Source of the DNA: Lunatimonas salinarum
Lineage (GTDB): Bacteria; Bacteroidota; Bacteroidia; Cytophagales; Cyclobacteriaceae
DNA length: 64,000 nucleotides
Assembly (NCBI RefSeq): GCF_017811155.1
Contig: NZ_JACVCV010000009.1
Span: 124,001-188,000 of the forward strand
Direction: 5' to 3'
A program made the translations under genes and the position numbers. Below, piece by piece: positions 49,602 to 61,055 of the stretch (its first letter is position 1; each line of letters opens with the position of its first letter). Below the pieces are notes generated by a model, which saw only the letters and a program-made list of their open reading frames with translations, did not search any database and was not told where the DNA came from.

Positions 49602-52572
49602 TTAGAAGTCCAAGTTGATGTGGAAGAAGATTCTCCTTGGGGTTGGGTAGGGAGCAATGTCCACGTTGTTGTCCACTGACCTGGCTCCAAATGTAGAGGT
49701 CTCTGGATCGAATCCGAAGTAGTCGGTAAACAAGAAGAGGTTGTTTCCGGATACACCGAGCCTAACGTTTTCCAGCGCATTTCCGAACATATTGTTCAGC
49801 GTGGTTTTAGGAACGGTATAATAAAGACCTATCTCCCGTATTTTTACGAAGGAAGCGTCTTGTACCCACCTTGCCGCATTGTTATGAGGAGCTGGCGGTC
49901 GTTGCCTTCCGTTTGGAATACCGTCTCCGTTGTCGTCGTCAAACCAACCCGGTGTGGTTCCTCCCGAGTCAGACAGGAAAGAGGTTAAGTTGATGTTTTC
50001 ACCACCTTGACGCCATTCCGTCATGATGGACAGCTCCAAGTTTTTCAGAATGTTAAAACTGTTAAAAATGGACATGTTTAACTTGGGTTGTCCGTCTCCC
50101 CATATGGTAAATCCTCCGGGAACGCTAGCATCTGCCGGTGTTCCAACAATCGTGGTGGGAGAATATCCTTGCGCGTACAAGAAGGTTCCCAATCCTGATC
50201 CAAAAGCCCCTTGGGTATAGGTAGGAATCCCCAAATAGGTCATGTTCAGGCGGTTTTGCCAGTAAAGTACTCTAGAGAACCATTTGAAGTTGGCGTTGTC
50301 TACTACGGTGGCCGATAAGCCCAGCTCGATTCCCTTATTCTGGAGTTCCGCTTGATTACTCGGGGTAGACGATAAGCCTGTAGCAGGAGACAAATTCAAG
50401 TTCTGAATATTGTTCTGTGTATTTTTGATGTAATAGGTGGCTTCCAATGCGATTCGGTTGCTCAGGAACGCCATATCCAATCCGAACTCAAGTTCAGTAG
50501 CAGTTTCAGGAAAAATGTTGGTATTCCCCACTTGGGTTCCCACCACAGATCCCAACATTCCCCCAATACTGGAAGCAGGCAGCTGTGTAAACACGTTTCC
50601 AAAGGCTACTGGACCAGCTGTTTCACCGTAGGCAATTCGGGGCTTAAGCTGATTGATTGCCGGAACATCCCAAAAGTCAAAGTTGGCGACATTCACTGCC
50701 AAGGAGGCCCTCGGGAATGCATAGAACTTTTGATAGTCTCCGTTCAGCGTGGATTTGTCCCAGCGAACACCCACCGTACCTACAATTTTGTCGTCAAAGT
50801 TGGCTTCCTGCTGCAAAAATACTCCCGCTTCTTGTACCATGGTTTTCTCGTCGATAACGATTTCCTGAACATTTGCCTGTTTCAGGTTAGTCTGTCCAGC
50901 TACCAGTCCCCGGCCCCGGTTAAACAATGCGCTGTTGTTAAAGTCAAGCCTGACAATACCCGCTTGCGAATTCATGTTTACCTTGCCCAAATTCCAGTTA
51001 TATATCAACGCAGCTTGGAAGTTGGTGTTGAAGCTTTCCTGCCGCCCTACATACAAATCACCGGGATTTGCCTGACCCCTCTGAAACTGCAGAAATTCCG
51101 GCAAGTACACCATCGTGCTGTTTTGCAGGTAGTCCAAGCCACCCGCCACATTAGCTCGCAGGAAGCTGTTATTGGTTTTCAGTAGGTCTATGTCCATGTT
51201 AAAAGCCTGCACAAAGCGGTTGACCTCGGAGGTATTTATCCCATGGTCGGTTACTGCTACAGGGTTTTCGGCAAAATAAGGGTTGATTGGATAGTCACCA
51301 TTTGCATTTGGCCGTAAGTCAAAGTAGTTCGGCACATAGGCAATGCTATATCCGATACTCGCTCCTGAGTTATTTTGGTTGCCCGTGAACCCACGGTCTG
51401 TATTGGACTGAATATAGTTGGATGAGAAGCCCAATTTGATCCGGTCAGAAAGCTGATGGTCCACGTTTGCACGGATCGAGTAACGGTCAAATCCGGTGTT
51501 CCTCACTGTACCGTCTTCGGAAGTAATGTTGCCGGACAGGAAAAATTTGGTCTTATTGTTACCCCCTGACACGTTGAGGCGCGTATTGCTGAGCAGCGCG
51601 GTGTTGTTGTAGAAGAAATCTTCGTAATCGATGCGTGTCCCCTGTCGGAATCTTTCCAATTCCGTGGCGCGTCTAGCTTCTGTGGTGAAGAAGAAATTGA
51701 TCTTTTCCTCGCTCCAGTCGTCCACACCCAACAGCCTAAGCGGAGTTGCAAAACCGATGTCCTGGGACAAGGATACCTTGGTACGACCTTCAGCTCCCCG
51801 TTTGGTGGTAATAATGATTACACCGGCATTGGCTCTCGTTCCGTAGATCGCTGCTGCAGAGGGCCCTTTTAGAATCTCTATTGACTCAATGTCTGCCGGG
51901 TTGATATCGGCTAGCCGGTTGGCTCCGTCGTCTTGGGTGTTTGCCCCTGCTCCCGTTACCGCCGCTCTACCTGTTTGCTGGAAGGAGTTGTTAATATATA
52001 CTCCATCCAAAATAATCAGGGGCTGAGAAGCACCGATCAAACTCGAAATACCCCTCAATTGAATGGAAACACCACCTCCGGGAGCGCCACCATTGGAGCG
52101 GATCGTCGCACCGGCTACCTTTCCATACAAAGCCCCATCAGTGGTTTGGATGGTGGTCGTACCAGTCAATTCCCTAGCAGATACCGAACTGACTGCGTTT
52201 GCCAGATTGGAACGCTTCACGGTAGACGCCAAACCGGTGATCACTACCTCTTCTAAGTTAGTGGCATCTTCTCGGAGCGTAACCTGTAGGTTGTTGTTGC
52301 TTGGACTGACACTAAATGTTTGACTTAAATACCCTAAACGAGGAAATTACCAGCGTAGCGGCCTCGTTGCTGTCAAATGAAATGCTGAATCGACCATCGA
52401 TGTCAGCCACCGTACCACGCGTGGTATTTCTGACCAATACACTGGCACCTATGAGTGATTCTCCTGTACGTTCATCAGTGACAACACCTGTCACCGTGTA
52501 TTGGCCATAGGCCATTCCCATACTAAGAACCATCAATGCCAAGCTTAACGAAAACTTGTAAATTTTTACCAT
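49602..52572 (-). pseudogene. SusC/RagA TonB-linked outer-membrane protein, frameshifted near the N-terminus
   Basis: Two frames together make one SusC. The N-terminal piece, 52572-52312, has a signal peptide (MGMAYGQ) and the carboxypeptidase-like domain (TGVVTDERTGESLIGASVLV), then runs to a stop at 52312. The second frame carries LGYLSQTFSV and NLEEVVITGLAST upstream of its first ATG at 52244, then the plug (VAGATIRSNGGAPGGGVSIQLRG) and barrel down to 49602. The shift falls at about 52335-52344 and is a net +1 (or -2) base: total length 2971 is 3x990+1. Without it the protein would be 989 residues. The remaining 880 residues could still start at 52244 but lack a signal. The cause could be a real mutation or a sequencing error. 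Confidence 0.85.
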
Positions 52573-53093
52573 TGATCTTTGTTTGATTGTTAACCTTTAA
52601 TTTTTTTTCTCCTTTACTACGAAAATCGAGCCCCTGCTGAAGGAGCCACCAAAGTCACTTGCAGTATCAATTTGATTTTAGTGTAAACATATAAATGTTA
52701 TTATAGTTCAATTTGGCGCTCAGGTAATTGTAACCGCCGCTTTCCCGAAAAATCAAAGGGATTGTTGAAAAGGGATAAAAGAATGTTTTTGATAAAGAAC
52801 TCAGTTGGCTTGTTTGTGTGGTAACTTTTCCTGAAAATAATTGTTGGCGTTTAGGCCATTTTTTATAGTTTTATTACGGCAAAAATCGGTTTTATAATTT
52901 TGTGTTAAAGCCAAAGATCACGAGGGAACAGGAAATATAATTATTGTTTTTTGGAAGAATTAGGAATAAAATGCCGTGTAGTTCTGAACTTAAATCCAAT
53001 AGCTTTTTGAAACCAAGGGGGTATTTCGCCATATCACGGTTGAAATTGCAGCCTATATCACTTAGTTTTGGCCTTAATTTTCTTCCTGCCAGT
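52573..53093. other. 521-bp divergent intergenic region, susC-2 / ydcF
   Basis: This gap is AT-rich and shows no convincing gene. A minus-strand TATGTTTA (52684-52691, seven of eight bases of TAnnTTTG) with a TTG on that strand about 17 nt upstream could promote susC. The plus-strand promoter for the YdcF-like gene is at 53040-53070. The long frame starting at 52944 is thought to be non-coding up to 53093. Confidence 0.4.
53040..53070 (+). promoter_or_regulatory. promoter of the YdcF-like gene
   Basis: TTG at 53040-53042, a 20-nt spacer and TAGTTTTG (53063-53070, full TAnnTTTG match) predict transcription from about 53077, giving a leader of about 17 nt to the ATG at 53094. This is why the upstream start at 52944 was rejected. 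Confidence 0.55.
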
Positions 53094-53762
53094 ATGAGTG
53101 AACACATAAGCGGAATTGCCATGACCACTTGGCGCTTGGCCAAAACTCTGTGGGACTATCACCACACCAACCATGTGTTGGGCGAGGCGGATTGTATCCT
53201 TGTGCTTGGAAGCAATGACCTGCGTGTGGCTGAACGAGGCGCGGAATTGTACCTTCGTGGTTATGCGCCCTTGCTGGTGTTTTCGGGGGGATTGGGCAAT
53301 TTCACCCAAGGGCATTGGAATGAGCCCGAAGCGGATAAGTTTGCTAAAATCGCCTATCGCATGGGCGTGCCCGAAGATAAGGTGTTGATTGAAAACAAAT
53401 CCACCAATACCGGTGAGAATATCCGCCATACGCAGCGTCTTTTTGCTGCCGAGGGACTGAATCCAAACCGCTTTATTGTAGTGCAAAAGCCTTTTATGGA
53501 GCGGCGTACCTTGGCTACTTTTAAGGTACACTGGCCAGAAAAAGAGCTCGTGGTTACCAGTCCGCAAATTTCCATGGAGGATTACCCTAATGACGAAATC
53601 AGCCCGGATCTGTTGATCAATGCCATGGTCGGTGACCTACAACGCATCAAGATCTATCCCGAGAAGGGTTTCCAGGTTTACCAAGAAATCCCCCCTGCTG
53701 TCTGGTCGGCCTATTTGGAACTCGTACGATTGGGATATGACAAACACTTGATCGTAGAATAA
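53094..53762 (+). CDS. YdcF family protein (DUF218)
   Basis: This 222-residue DUF218 protein has CILVLGSNDLRVAERGAELYL near residue 34 and the second fold part LLVFSGGLGNFTQGHWNEPEADKF. ENKSTNTGENIRHTQRLF is the third conserved block and IVVQKPFMERRTLATF the fourth. YdcF relatives bind nucleotides or S-adenosylmethionine and are thought to act in envelope or vancomycin-resistance-like steps, but their reactions remain unclear. The start 53094 is supported by a promoter just upstream and by beginning before a conserved amphipathic helix; a longer frame from 52944 adds 50 basic residues. Confidence 0.85.
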   Translation: MSEHISGIAMTTWRLAKTLWDYHHTNHVLGEADCILVLGSNDLRVAERGAELYLRGYAPLLVFSGGLGNFTQGHWNEPEADKFAKIAYRMGVPEDKVLIENKSTNTGENIRHTQRLFAAEGLNPNRFIVVQKPFMERRTLATFKVHWPEKELVVTSPQISMEDYPNDEISPDLLINAMVGDLQRIKIYPEKGFQVYQEIPPAVWSAYLELVRLGYDKHLIVE

Positions 53763-53966
53763 ACGTTTTAAAAAAATTGGCTTTTCGGTTTGTCTAAGCA
53801 TCTGTCCCACTTTTAGTTGAGGGCTGTCGCTAAATTTTCGATGGTATTTAGTGATAAACGAACTTTCTTGGCAATTTTGGCAAAAAAGTTATTATCTTCA
53901 ACTTCTTAGCTTGATTTCCCAACAAGAAAGCGCACTACCACCGATCACCCAATTACCAACCTGCGT

Positions 53967-55667
53967 ATGAATCCACGCATTTCTCAAGCGGCCGGCTTGA
54001 CATTTCTGTTCCTGCTAGTCGCACTTTTTGGGCTCAAATTTAAAGAGTCCAAAGAACCGCATAAACCGAAATCCACCAAGTTTTCTCCGCGGCTCGAGGC
54101 GGTTCGGCAATTTGCGGAAACAGTCCTCGAACGCGCCGGAGATACCTACCGGGATATACCCACTCCGTTATTTGTAGACGGGTTGCGGGTGGTGGATTAT
54201 GCCCCAGTAAAGTGGCTGCACGAGGGAGAGGCTTGGATTCCCTCTAATTTGGCCAATCAGCAAAACCTATTTCGCACATTTGTAGGGTTAAGTAGACTTA
54301 CCGGCGATAACCGCTACATGGATGCCGCAAAAGCTGCCATGTCGTATGGCTTTGCCCATCAACAACATGCGAATGGGTTGATGTATTGGGGAGGGCACCG
54401 GTTTTTTGATCTGGCGTCCGGCCGCTTCGTGGGAGAGGGCTACCGCCATGAGTTTAAGTTTACGCTGCCTTATTATGAATTTATGTGGGAGGTGAATCCC
54501 GCAGCTTGCAGAACCTTCATGCGAGCTTTTTGGAATGCCCATATACTTGATTGGGAATCCATGGACATGAATCGTCACGGAGCCTATGAGACACCGTCTG
54601 GTAAACTTTGGGATCATTCGCTAACCGATTCTCCGCCATTCTTTGAGGGTGACGGCCTAACCTTTATCAATGCCGGCACAGATTTGATTTATGCCGGTTA
54701 CATGTTGTATCAATTGGATGGAGATGTAGGTGCTTATACCTGGGCCAATCACTTGGCTAAAAAGTATGTCGAAGCCCGTCATCCGGAGACGCAGCTTGGT
54801 GTATATCAGTACAGCAAGCCCATACGCAAGGACACCCCGCCTGCTTCCGGTTCTTTGCCCACCACCTCCAATTTCGGGGACCGTGCCGAGAATCAGTTTT
54901 CCGCTGATTTTGGGGAAGTTGCCCGAGAAGGGTACCTCCTGCGTAGTCCGGGTTCCATCTACGGGCACAATGCCATTATTCAACTACAGATCGCAGAAAA
55001 GATAGGGTTGGAAGGGGAAGAGCTTCTGGGTTGGACGGTGGCTGGCCTCAAGGCTTGGGCGAAATTCGGCTACGATTCCGTCCGGAATCATGCCAAGCCC
55101 ATATGGGCAGATGGAACAGACCTATCCGGGTACGAAATTAAGCGGGATGGCTATTACGGCAAGGCGGGGACCAAGTTTGAATCATCAACCGTACCGTCGA
55201 TTCTACTTTGGTCATATGCATTGGCTTTTCGGCTATCCGGTGACCCGGTGTTGTGGGAGACGGTACGGCATATGTCCAAGGGGTTTGGTTTGGGAGACTT
55301 GGGTATATGGGGAGAAAAACCCCACGTGAATTTGGGTACACAGGCATCGGATCCCTTGATGCTTTTTGCCATCTTGGAACTGGCGAAGGCTTCTGATCGG
55401 GCCGAATTCCGCGTATTAGCGGAGCGAATAGGTGATAATATCCTTTATCAACGTTTTAGAAGGGGTTTGTTCACCCCAAGTGCCGATCATCTGTATGCCA
55501 GTGTCAATGCAGTAGAACCACTTGCGCTGTTGGCATTAGAAGCTATGCTGACCGGAAAAGAAGGGTTGGTGCCTGCATATAACGGAGGTAGTGGCTATTT
55601 CCACGGTCCTCACGATGGCTTGGGACGGACTACCGATTTGGCGGTATTTTGGAATGCCAAAAAATGA
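53967..55667 (+). CDS. PL2-type pectate lyase-like protein (PelW-like alpha/alpha toroid)
   Basis: This 566-residue protein has an N-terminal hydrophobic segment (about 7-23) that acts as signal or anchor. Blocks that fit family 2 polysaccharide lyases (exo-pectate lyase PelW type) are DTYRDIPTPLFVDGLRV, SNLANQQNLFRTFVGLSRLTGD, LMYWGGHRFFDLASG and FWNAHILDWESMDMNRHG. The family cleaves (oligo)galacturonate by beta-elimination. The nearby susCD-2 pair could supply oligosaccharide uptake, but this is only proximity. Catalytic residues were not assigned. It is a single gene, convergent with gldD. Confidence 0.78.
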   Translation: MNPRISQAAGLTFLFLLVALFGLKFKESKEPHKPKSTKFSPRLEAVRQFAETVLERAGDTYRDIPTPLFVDGLRVVDYAPVKWLHEGEAWIPSNLANQQNLFRTFVGLSRLTGDNRYMDAAKAAMSYGFAHQQHANGLMYWGGHRFFDLASGRFVGEGYRHEFKFTLPYYEFMWEVNPAACRTFMRAFWNAHILDWESMDMNRHGAYETPSGKLWDHSLTDSPPFFEGDGLTFINAGTDLIYAGYMLYQLDGDVGAYTWANHLAKKYVEARHPETQLGVYQYSKPIRKDTPPASGSLPTTSNFGDRAENQFSADFGEVAREGYLLRSPGSIYGHNAIIQLQIAEKIGLEGEELLGWTVAGLKAWAKFGYDSVRNHAKPIWADGTDLSGYEIKRDGYYGKAGTKFESSTVPSILLWSYALAFRLSGDPVLWETVRHMSKGFGLGDLGIWGEKPHVNLGTQASDPLMLFAILELAKASDRAEFRVLAERIGDNILYQRFRRGLFTPSADHLYASVNAVEPLALLALEAMLTGKEGLVPAYNGGSGYFHGPHDGLGRTTDLAVFWNAKK

Positions 55668-55715
55668 AGAACCCCTTGTTCAATTATTCCTGGATAAAAT
55701 CCGGCTGTGCATTGG

Positions 55716-56354
55716 CTATTTTTGGCGGGATGCGAATTCCGAGGTACTAAAATCAAGGGTATTTATCAAGTGCATCACATCTGACTTGATATATTCGATA
55801 ATTGGGGCTAGGGAGTCATTTTTCACAGCCGTGTTAAAATACAAGGCTCCCCGTAAAAAGTGGCTAGTCGAATCGGTCACCAAAAACTGAAACTGCGTAG
55901 GTACTTCCCCTGTCAATTCGGCTACCATCCCAGCGTAACCGGCTGGGGTACGAACCACCATTTCGTCAATACCGTACGCTTTGATTTGATGTTTGGAGGT
56001 CAGGGAAAGCGCATCGTCCAAATAGGCCTTGAGGGTGGTTCGCTGCCCGTCTAGGGCCTTATAGGTTAAGTGTACCCTTGCCTCCCATCTGGGGTAGTGT
56101 AGGTTGATCCACTCTTTTTCTTCCGGGTTAAAGCGGTCTGCTTCTACGAGGGCATATTTCGAGTATTCGAAGCGATAAGGCAGATCGCCTGCCAGTGGCA
56201 AAAAGGCCGGTTCGGGCAGATCGATGCGGTTGTAGCCCTTGGGTTTGGGAATAAAATCCGACTGGCAGGAAGCTAAAGACAGCGCCAAGCCAAACACAAT
56301 GATCAGTGAACGTAAGCTAAAGCGATTATGGTGGAGGTGCATGTATTTGCTCAT
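55716..56354 (-). CDS. gldD: gliding motility lipoprotein GldD
   Basis: This is a 212-residue lipoprotein with signal LALSLASCQ (C at about 30). The family core PKPKGYNRIDLPEP(A), YRFEYSKYA, NLHYPRWEARVHLTYK and YFNTAVKNDSLAPIIEYIKSDV are GldD signatures. GldD is required for gliding and type IX secretion in Bacteroidota. Its presence implies the organism glides or has a T9SS; no other gld genes are in view. A second in-frame ATG at 56342 could also be the start. Confidence 0.9.
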   Translation of the reverse strand: MSKYMHLHHNRFSLRSLIIVFGLALSLASCQSDFIPKPKGYNRIDLPEPAFLPLAGDLPYRFEYSKYALVEADRFNPEEKEWINLHYPRWEARVHLTYKALDGQRTTLKAYLDDALSLTSKHQIKAYGIDEMVVRTPAGYAGMVAELTGEVPTQFQFLVTDSTSHFLRGALYFNTAVKNDSLAPIIEYIKSDVMHLINTLDFSTSEFASRQK

Positions 56355-56397
56355 ACGTTTCTATAATTGCTATTGACGGGTTTGTAGTATACCATAC

Positions 56398-56425
56398 AAA
56401 AAAAGCCTTGGAAGAATTCCAAAGC
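56398..56425 (-). terminator. intrinsic terminator of guaB (minus direction)
   Basis: Read on the minus strand, GCTTTGGAA pairs with TTCCAAGGC (one G-U pair) around a 3-nt loop and is followed by seven U residues. It lies 30 bp after the guaB stop and upstream of gldD, separating their transcripts. Confidence 0.88.
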
Positions 56426-56455
56426 TTTCTGAAAAGAGCTGTCGAAAGAGGCCCG

Positions 56456-57998
<1,543 letters not shown>

Positions 57999-58127
57999 CT
58001 GTTCTTAAAAATTTCTACCAAAGATGCTAAAAATCGCATCCATTTCAGGAATTTTCTTTGGCACACAAGGTAAACTTCCCGGAAATCCCGCTTGGATTGT
58101 CGTTGGGTTCGAGGTAATGTAGGCTGG

Positions 58128-59318
58128 CTAGCGGATCTTTTCCATTCGGGCAATGTAAAATCCATCAAAACCACTCTCGTGCGCCAAGATCTTTTGATCG
58201 TCCAATAGTTTGAATGATTTGCCCGACTCGGATGCCAAAAACTGCTCCACCTGCAGCTCGTTTTCCTCCGGGAGGATACTACAGGTAGCATAAACCACCT
58301 TACCACCCGTTTTGACCATGGAGGTATAGTTTTGTAGAATATCTTGTTGTATGCCTTTTACTCGTTCTATCTCTTCCAGGCTTAATTTCCATTTGGAATC
58401 GGGATTTCGCTTGAGCACACCCAGCCCCGAACAGGGGGCGTCCAGTAGCAAGCGATCTGCAGTATTACGAAGCCTTTTGATGGTTTTGCTTCCTTCTATG
58501 ACCCGGGTTTCGATCACGGATATGCCGGCCCTTCGGGCCCTAAGTTTGGTGTTTTTTAACTTATAGTCCAATACATCCATGCTTAGAATCCGTCCTTTGT
58601 TCTCCATCAGGGCAGCTAAATGCAATGACTTGCCTCCAGCACCCGCACAGGCATCTATTACCCGCATGCCGGGCTCCACATCCAATGCCCGCGCCACCAA
58701 CTGGGAAGAAGCGTCCTGCACTTCAAAATAGCCTTCCTTGAAATAGGGTGAGCGAAAGATGTTTTGCCGTTGATCCAATACCAGTGCATCCGGATAGCCT
58801 GCGGGCTGATGGTTGCCAATGCCTTCTGCTAGCAATTTTTCGCTAAGACCCTGGGTACTTATTTTAAGCGTGTTTACACGCAGCACTACCGGGGCAGCTT
58901 CGTTTAACGCCGCCATCTCGGCATCCCACTTGTCGCCAAGGGATTGGGCTCCGAGCTGATCCATCCAATCCGGTATGGACTCGAGCACGGAGCGCTGTTC
59001 GATTTTTGCCAATCTATGTTTCACCTGACGGCTATCCAATCCATGAAATTCCTTCCAGTCGGGGAGATTCTGTTCTTTCCAAAGCAGGTAGGTGCCCAAC
59101 ATTTTATACAGATCTTTGCTCGGACTTAGCGCCTGAATCAACCGCCACCAACGAACCATCTCGTAGACCGTTTCGGCAACAAAACCGCGATCTCGGGCAC
59201 CCCATTTGGGGTGGGATTTCAGTGTCCGCTCGATGACTTTATCTGCATAGCCCTGTTGGTTAAATATGGCATCCAAGGCTTCGATTACCCCCTGAACGGT
59301 ATTTTGATGGAGTTTCAT
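58128..59318 (-). CDS. RsmB/NOP-family rRNA (cytosine-C5) methyltransferase
   Basis: This 396-residue SAM-dependent methyltransferase has an N-terminal NusB-like helical part (about 1-140), then the Rossmann fold with DACAGAGGKSLHLAALM (motif I), DAPCSGLGVLKRNPDSKW (motif IV with the Pro-Cys pair) and YATCSILPEENE (motif VI with the catalytic Cys). The target is most likely a cytosine of 16S rRNA, like RsmB or RsmF. It is monocistronic or shares a leftward transcript with guaB across 194 bp; no terminator is seen between. Confidence 0.93.
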   Translation of the reverse strand: MKLHQNTVQGVIEALDAIFNQQGYADKVIERTLKSHPKWGARDRGFVAETVYEMVRWWRLIQALSPSKDLYKMLGTYLLWKEQNLPDWKEFHGLDSRQVKHRLAKIEQRSVLESIPDWMDQLGAQSLGDKWDAEMAALNEAAPVVLRVNTLKISTQGLSEKLLAEGIGNHQPAGYPDALVLDQRQNIFRSPYFKEGYFEVQDASSQLVARALDVEPGMRVIDACAGAGGKSLHLAALMENKGRILSMDVLDYKLKNTKLRARRAGISVIETRVIEGSKTIKRLRNTADRLLLDAPCSGLGVLKRNPDSKWKLSLEEIERVKGIQQDILQNYTSMVKTGGKVVYATCSILPEENELQVEQFLASESGKSFKLLDDQKILAHESGFDGFYIARMEKIR

Positions 59319-59555
59319 AGGATTATAATTGCTTTTTCACCGGTCTGGATTTGTTCTGAACCGAAGGTAAGGAGTAATGCCTAGCCTGTAATTCCTTCAT
59401 GGGAGCTCTTTACACAGGGGCACGTTATGTCAAATTTTTTAAATTTAGCCTGCAAATATACGGATTTACTCTCCGCAAGACCTAATCTCTTGCTTTTGGT
59501 TGTAAGCTACCCGATCGGCGGCCGGTTTGGGAGGAATTTGGTATATTTGTTCGGT

Positions 59556-59840
59556 ATGGGAGAAAAGAAATGTCCGCACTGCGGAGCTTGGTCTAAATGG
59601 AACCAACATATACAAGATACCTGCGAGCATTGTGGCGAAAAATTGGGCGGTGCGGATCTGGCCTACCACGAAAAACGCTTGGCCCAGGAAAAAGCCAACC
59701 GGGAAAATTGGATTTTTTATATCAAAGAAACCGATGGCGAATTTGTCCAGCTGGTGAAGAAGGTGGGTAATTTTTTCTACACCCTATACATCGCCATCAT
59801 TACCTTTCTGGCCTGGCTCATCGCTGTCCTGCCTGGCTAA
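59556..59840 (+). CDS. small zinc-ribbon protein with C-terminal membrane anchor
   Basis: This 94-residue protein has CPHCGAWSKW and CEHCGEKLGG (C6, C9, C23, C26), forming a zinc ribbon, followed by a charged helix (about 34-60) and a C-terminal hydrophobic helix (about 73-92, FYTLYIAIITFLAWLIAVLPG). It is probably a tail-anchored inner-membrane protein. The ATG at 59556 gives the zinc ribbon at the N-terminus; a longer frame from 59427 adds 43 residues and looks non-coding. TATATTTG at 59542-59549 lies only 6 nt before the ATG, hinting at a leaderless transcript. Its stop overlaps the next ATG (TAATG). Confidence 0.75.
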   Translation: MGEKKCPHCGAWSKWNQHIQDTCEHCGEKLGGADLAYHEKRLAQEKANRENWIFYIKETDGEFVQLVKKVGNFFYTLYIAIITFLAWLIAVLPG

Positions 59841-60202
59841 TGAAAATTTGGAAAAATCCCTATTTTCTCGGACCCTGTGTGGCTTTTTGGGCAAATCAGT
59901 ACCTTGAAAAGGGTGTAGGGATCTTTGTGCCACTGCTATTTAGCTACTTGGATGATTTACTGGCCATGCCGGTTATTTTGGGCACCACACTGCAGGTGTT
60001 TCGTTGGATTCATCCTGCTGGTGCGCTTTTTCGTTTTTCCTCCATGCAGATGGTAGTGGGTGTAGCCTATATCAGCCTGCTGTTTGAAGTGCTGTTACCG
60101 TTGTGGTCAGAAATTTACACCAGGGATTTTTGGGATGTGGTTTGCTATGCGATAGGGGCCTTGTATTTTTGCCATTTCATCAATATCCCAACCGCTAAAT
60201 AA
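59840..60202 (+). CDS. small conserved membrane protein coupled to the zinc-ribbon gene
   Basis: This 120-residue protein has about four hydrophobic segments (YFLGPCVAFWANQYLEK, IFVPLLFSYLDDLLAMPVILG, MQMVVGVAYISLLFEVLLPLW, DVVCYAIGALYFCHF). Its start codon shares one base with the preceding stop, so translation is coupled to the zinc-ribbon protein. No transporter motif is seen. Its function is unknown; similarity of layout to VanZ-like proteins is only superficial. Confidence 0.7.
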   Translation: MKIWKNPYFLGPCVAFWANQYLEKGVGIFVPLLFSYLDDLLAMPVILGTTLQVFRWIHPAGALFRFSSMQMVVGVAYISLLFEVLLPLWSEIYTRDFWDVVCYAIGALYFCHFINIPTAK

Positions 60203-60209
60203 GTCCTTG

Positions 60210-61055
60210 ATGGCTATAACTGTCAGACAATTGTATCTCGCCGATAGGGAAAAATTATTGTCTTCCTATTCGAGGGAAGAGTCCGAAAGCCTGGTACGCT
60301 GGTTAATGGAGCATTACCTGGGGGTTTCTAGAAAGGACCTTCTCTCGGATAAGACGCTGCCCGAGCTGCCGCAAACCTATCGGTCGGCCATGGATCAGCT
60401 GATTGCCGGTAGACCGGTACAATATGTGCTGGGGGAAGCACCGTTTTATGGCAGAACGTTTCTGGTAAATGAAGCCGTGCTGATTCCTAGAAGAGAGACC
60501 GAGGAGTTGGTGTATGAGGTAGTGCAAGGCCAACGCGCGCCGGGGCTGCGAATGTTGGACATCGGCACGGGCTCCGGCTGTATTCCGATCACCCTGGCCC
60601 TAGAGCTACTTGATTCGGAGGTCTATGCCGTTGATATTAGCCCAGAAGCCTTGGAACTAACCAAACGAAACGCCCAGCTTCACGGGGCAAAAGTAGGGTT
60701 TCAGCGCTTGGATATTCTAAAGGAGGCATTGCCATGGAAAGACCTTGACGTCATTATCAGTAATCCACCCTATGTAACTGAGCGGGAAAAGGATCAAATG
60801 AGCGGTCATGTCCTACTACATGAGCCCCATCTGGCACTGTTTGTGCCGGATCGTGACCCGCTGATGTTCTATCGGGAGATCGCTAAAAAAGCACTGGGTG
60901 CACTTAGGCCGGGTGGTGTGCTGTATGTAGAGATCAACGAAGCGTTTGGCTTAGAGACGGTCAAACTGATGGAAGAGAATGGGTTTGTGAATGTGGTCCT
61001 AAAAAGGGATATGCAGGGGAAAGACCGCATGGTGATGGCCCAATTAGCCCTGTAA
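60210..61055 (+). CDS. prmC: peptide chain release factor N5-glutamine methyltransferase PrmC
   Basis: PrmC methylates the Gln of the GGQ motif of release factors. The 281-residue enzyme has the N-terminal helical domain (about 1-85), motif I DIGTGSGC at 117-124 and the catalytic NPPY at 185-188. The start ATG at 60210 follows an in-frame TTG at 60207. It lies 7 bp after the small membrane protein. Its 3' end overlaps the next, convergent gene by 12 bp. Confidence 0.96.
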   Translation: MAITVRQLYLADREKLLSSYSREESESLVRWLMEHYLGVSRKDLLSDKTLPELPQTYRSAMDQLIAGRPVQYVLGEAPFYGRTFLVNEAVLIPRRETEELVYEVVQGQRAPGLRMLDIGTGSGCIPITLALELLDSEVYAVDISPEALELTKRNAQLHGAKVGFQRLDILKEALPWKDLDVIISNPPYVTEREKDQMSGHVLLHEPHLALFVPDRDPLMFYREIAKKALGALRPGGVLYVEINEAFGLETVKLMEENGFVNVVLKRDMQGKDRMVMAQLAL

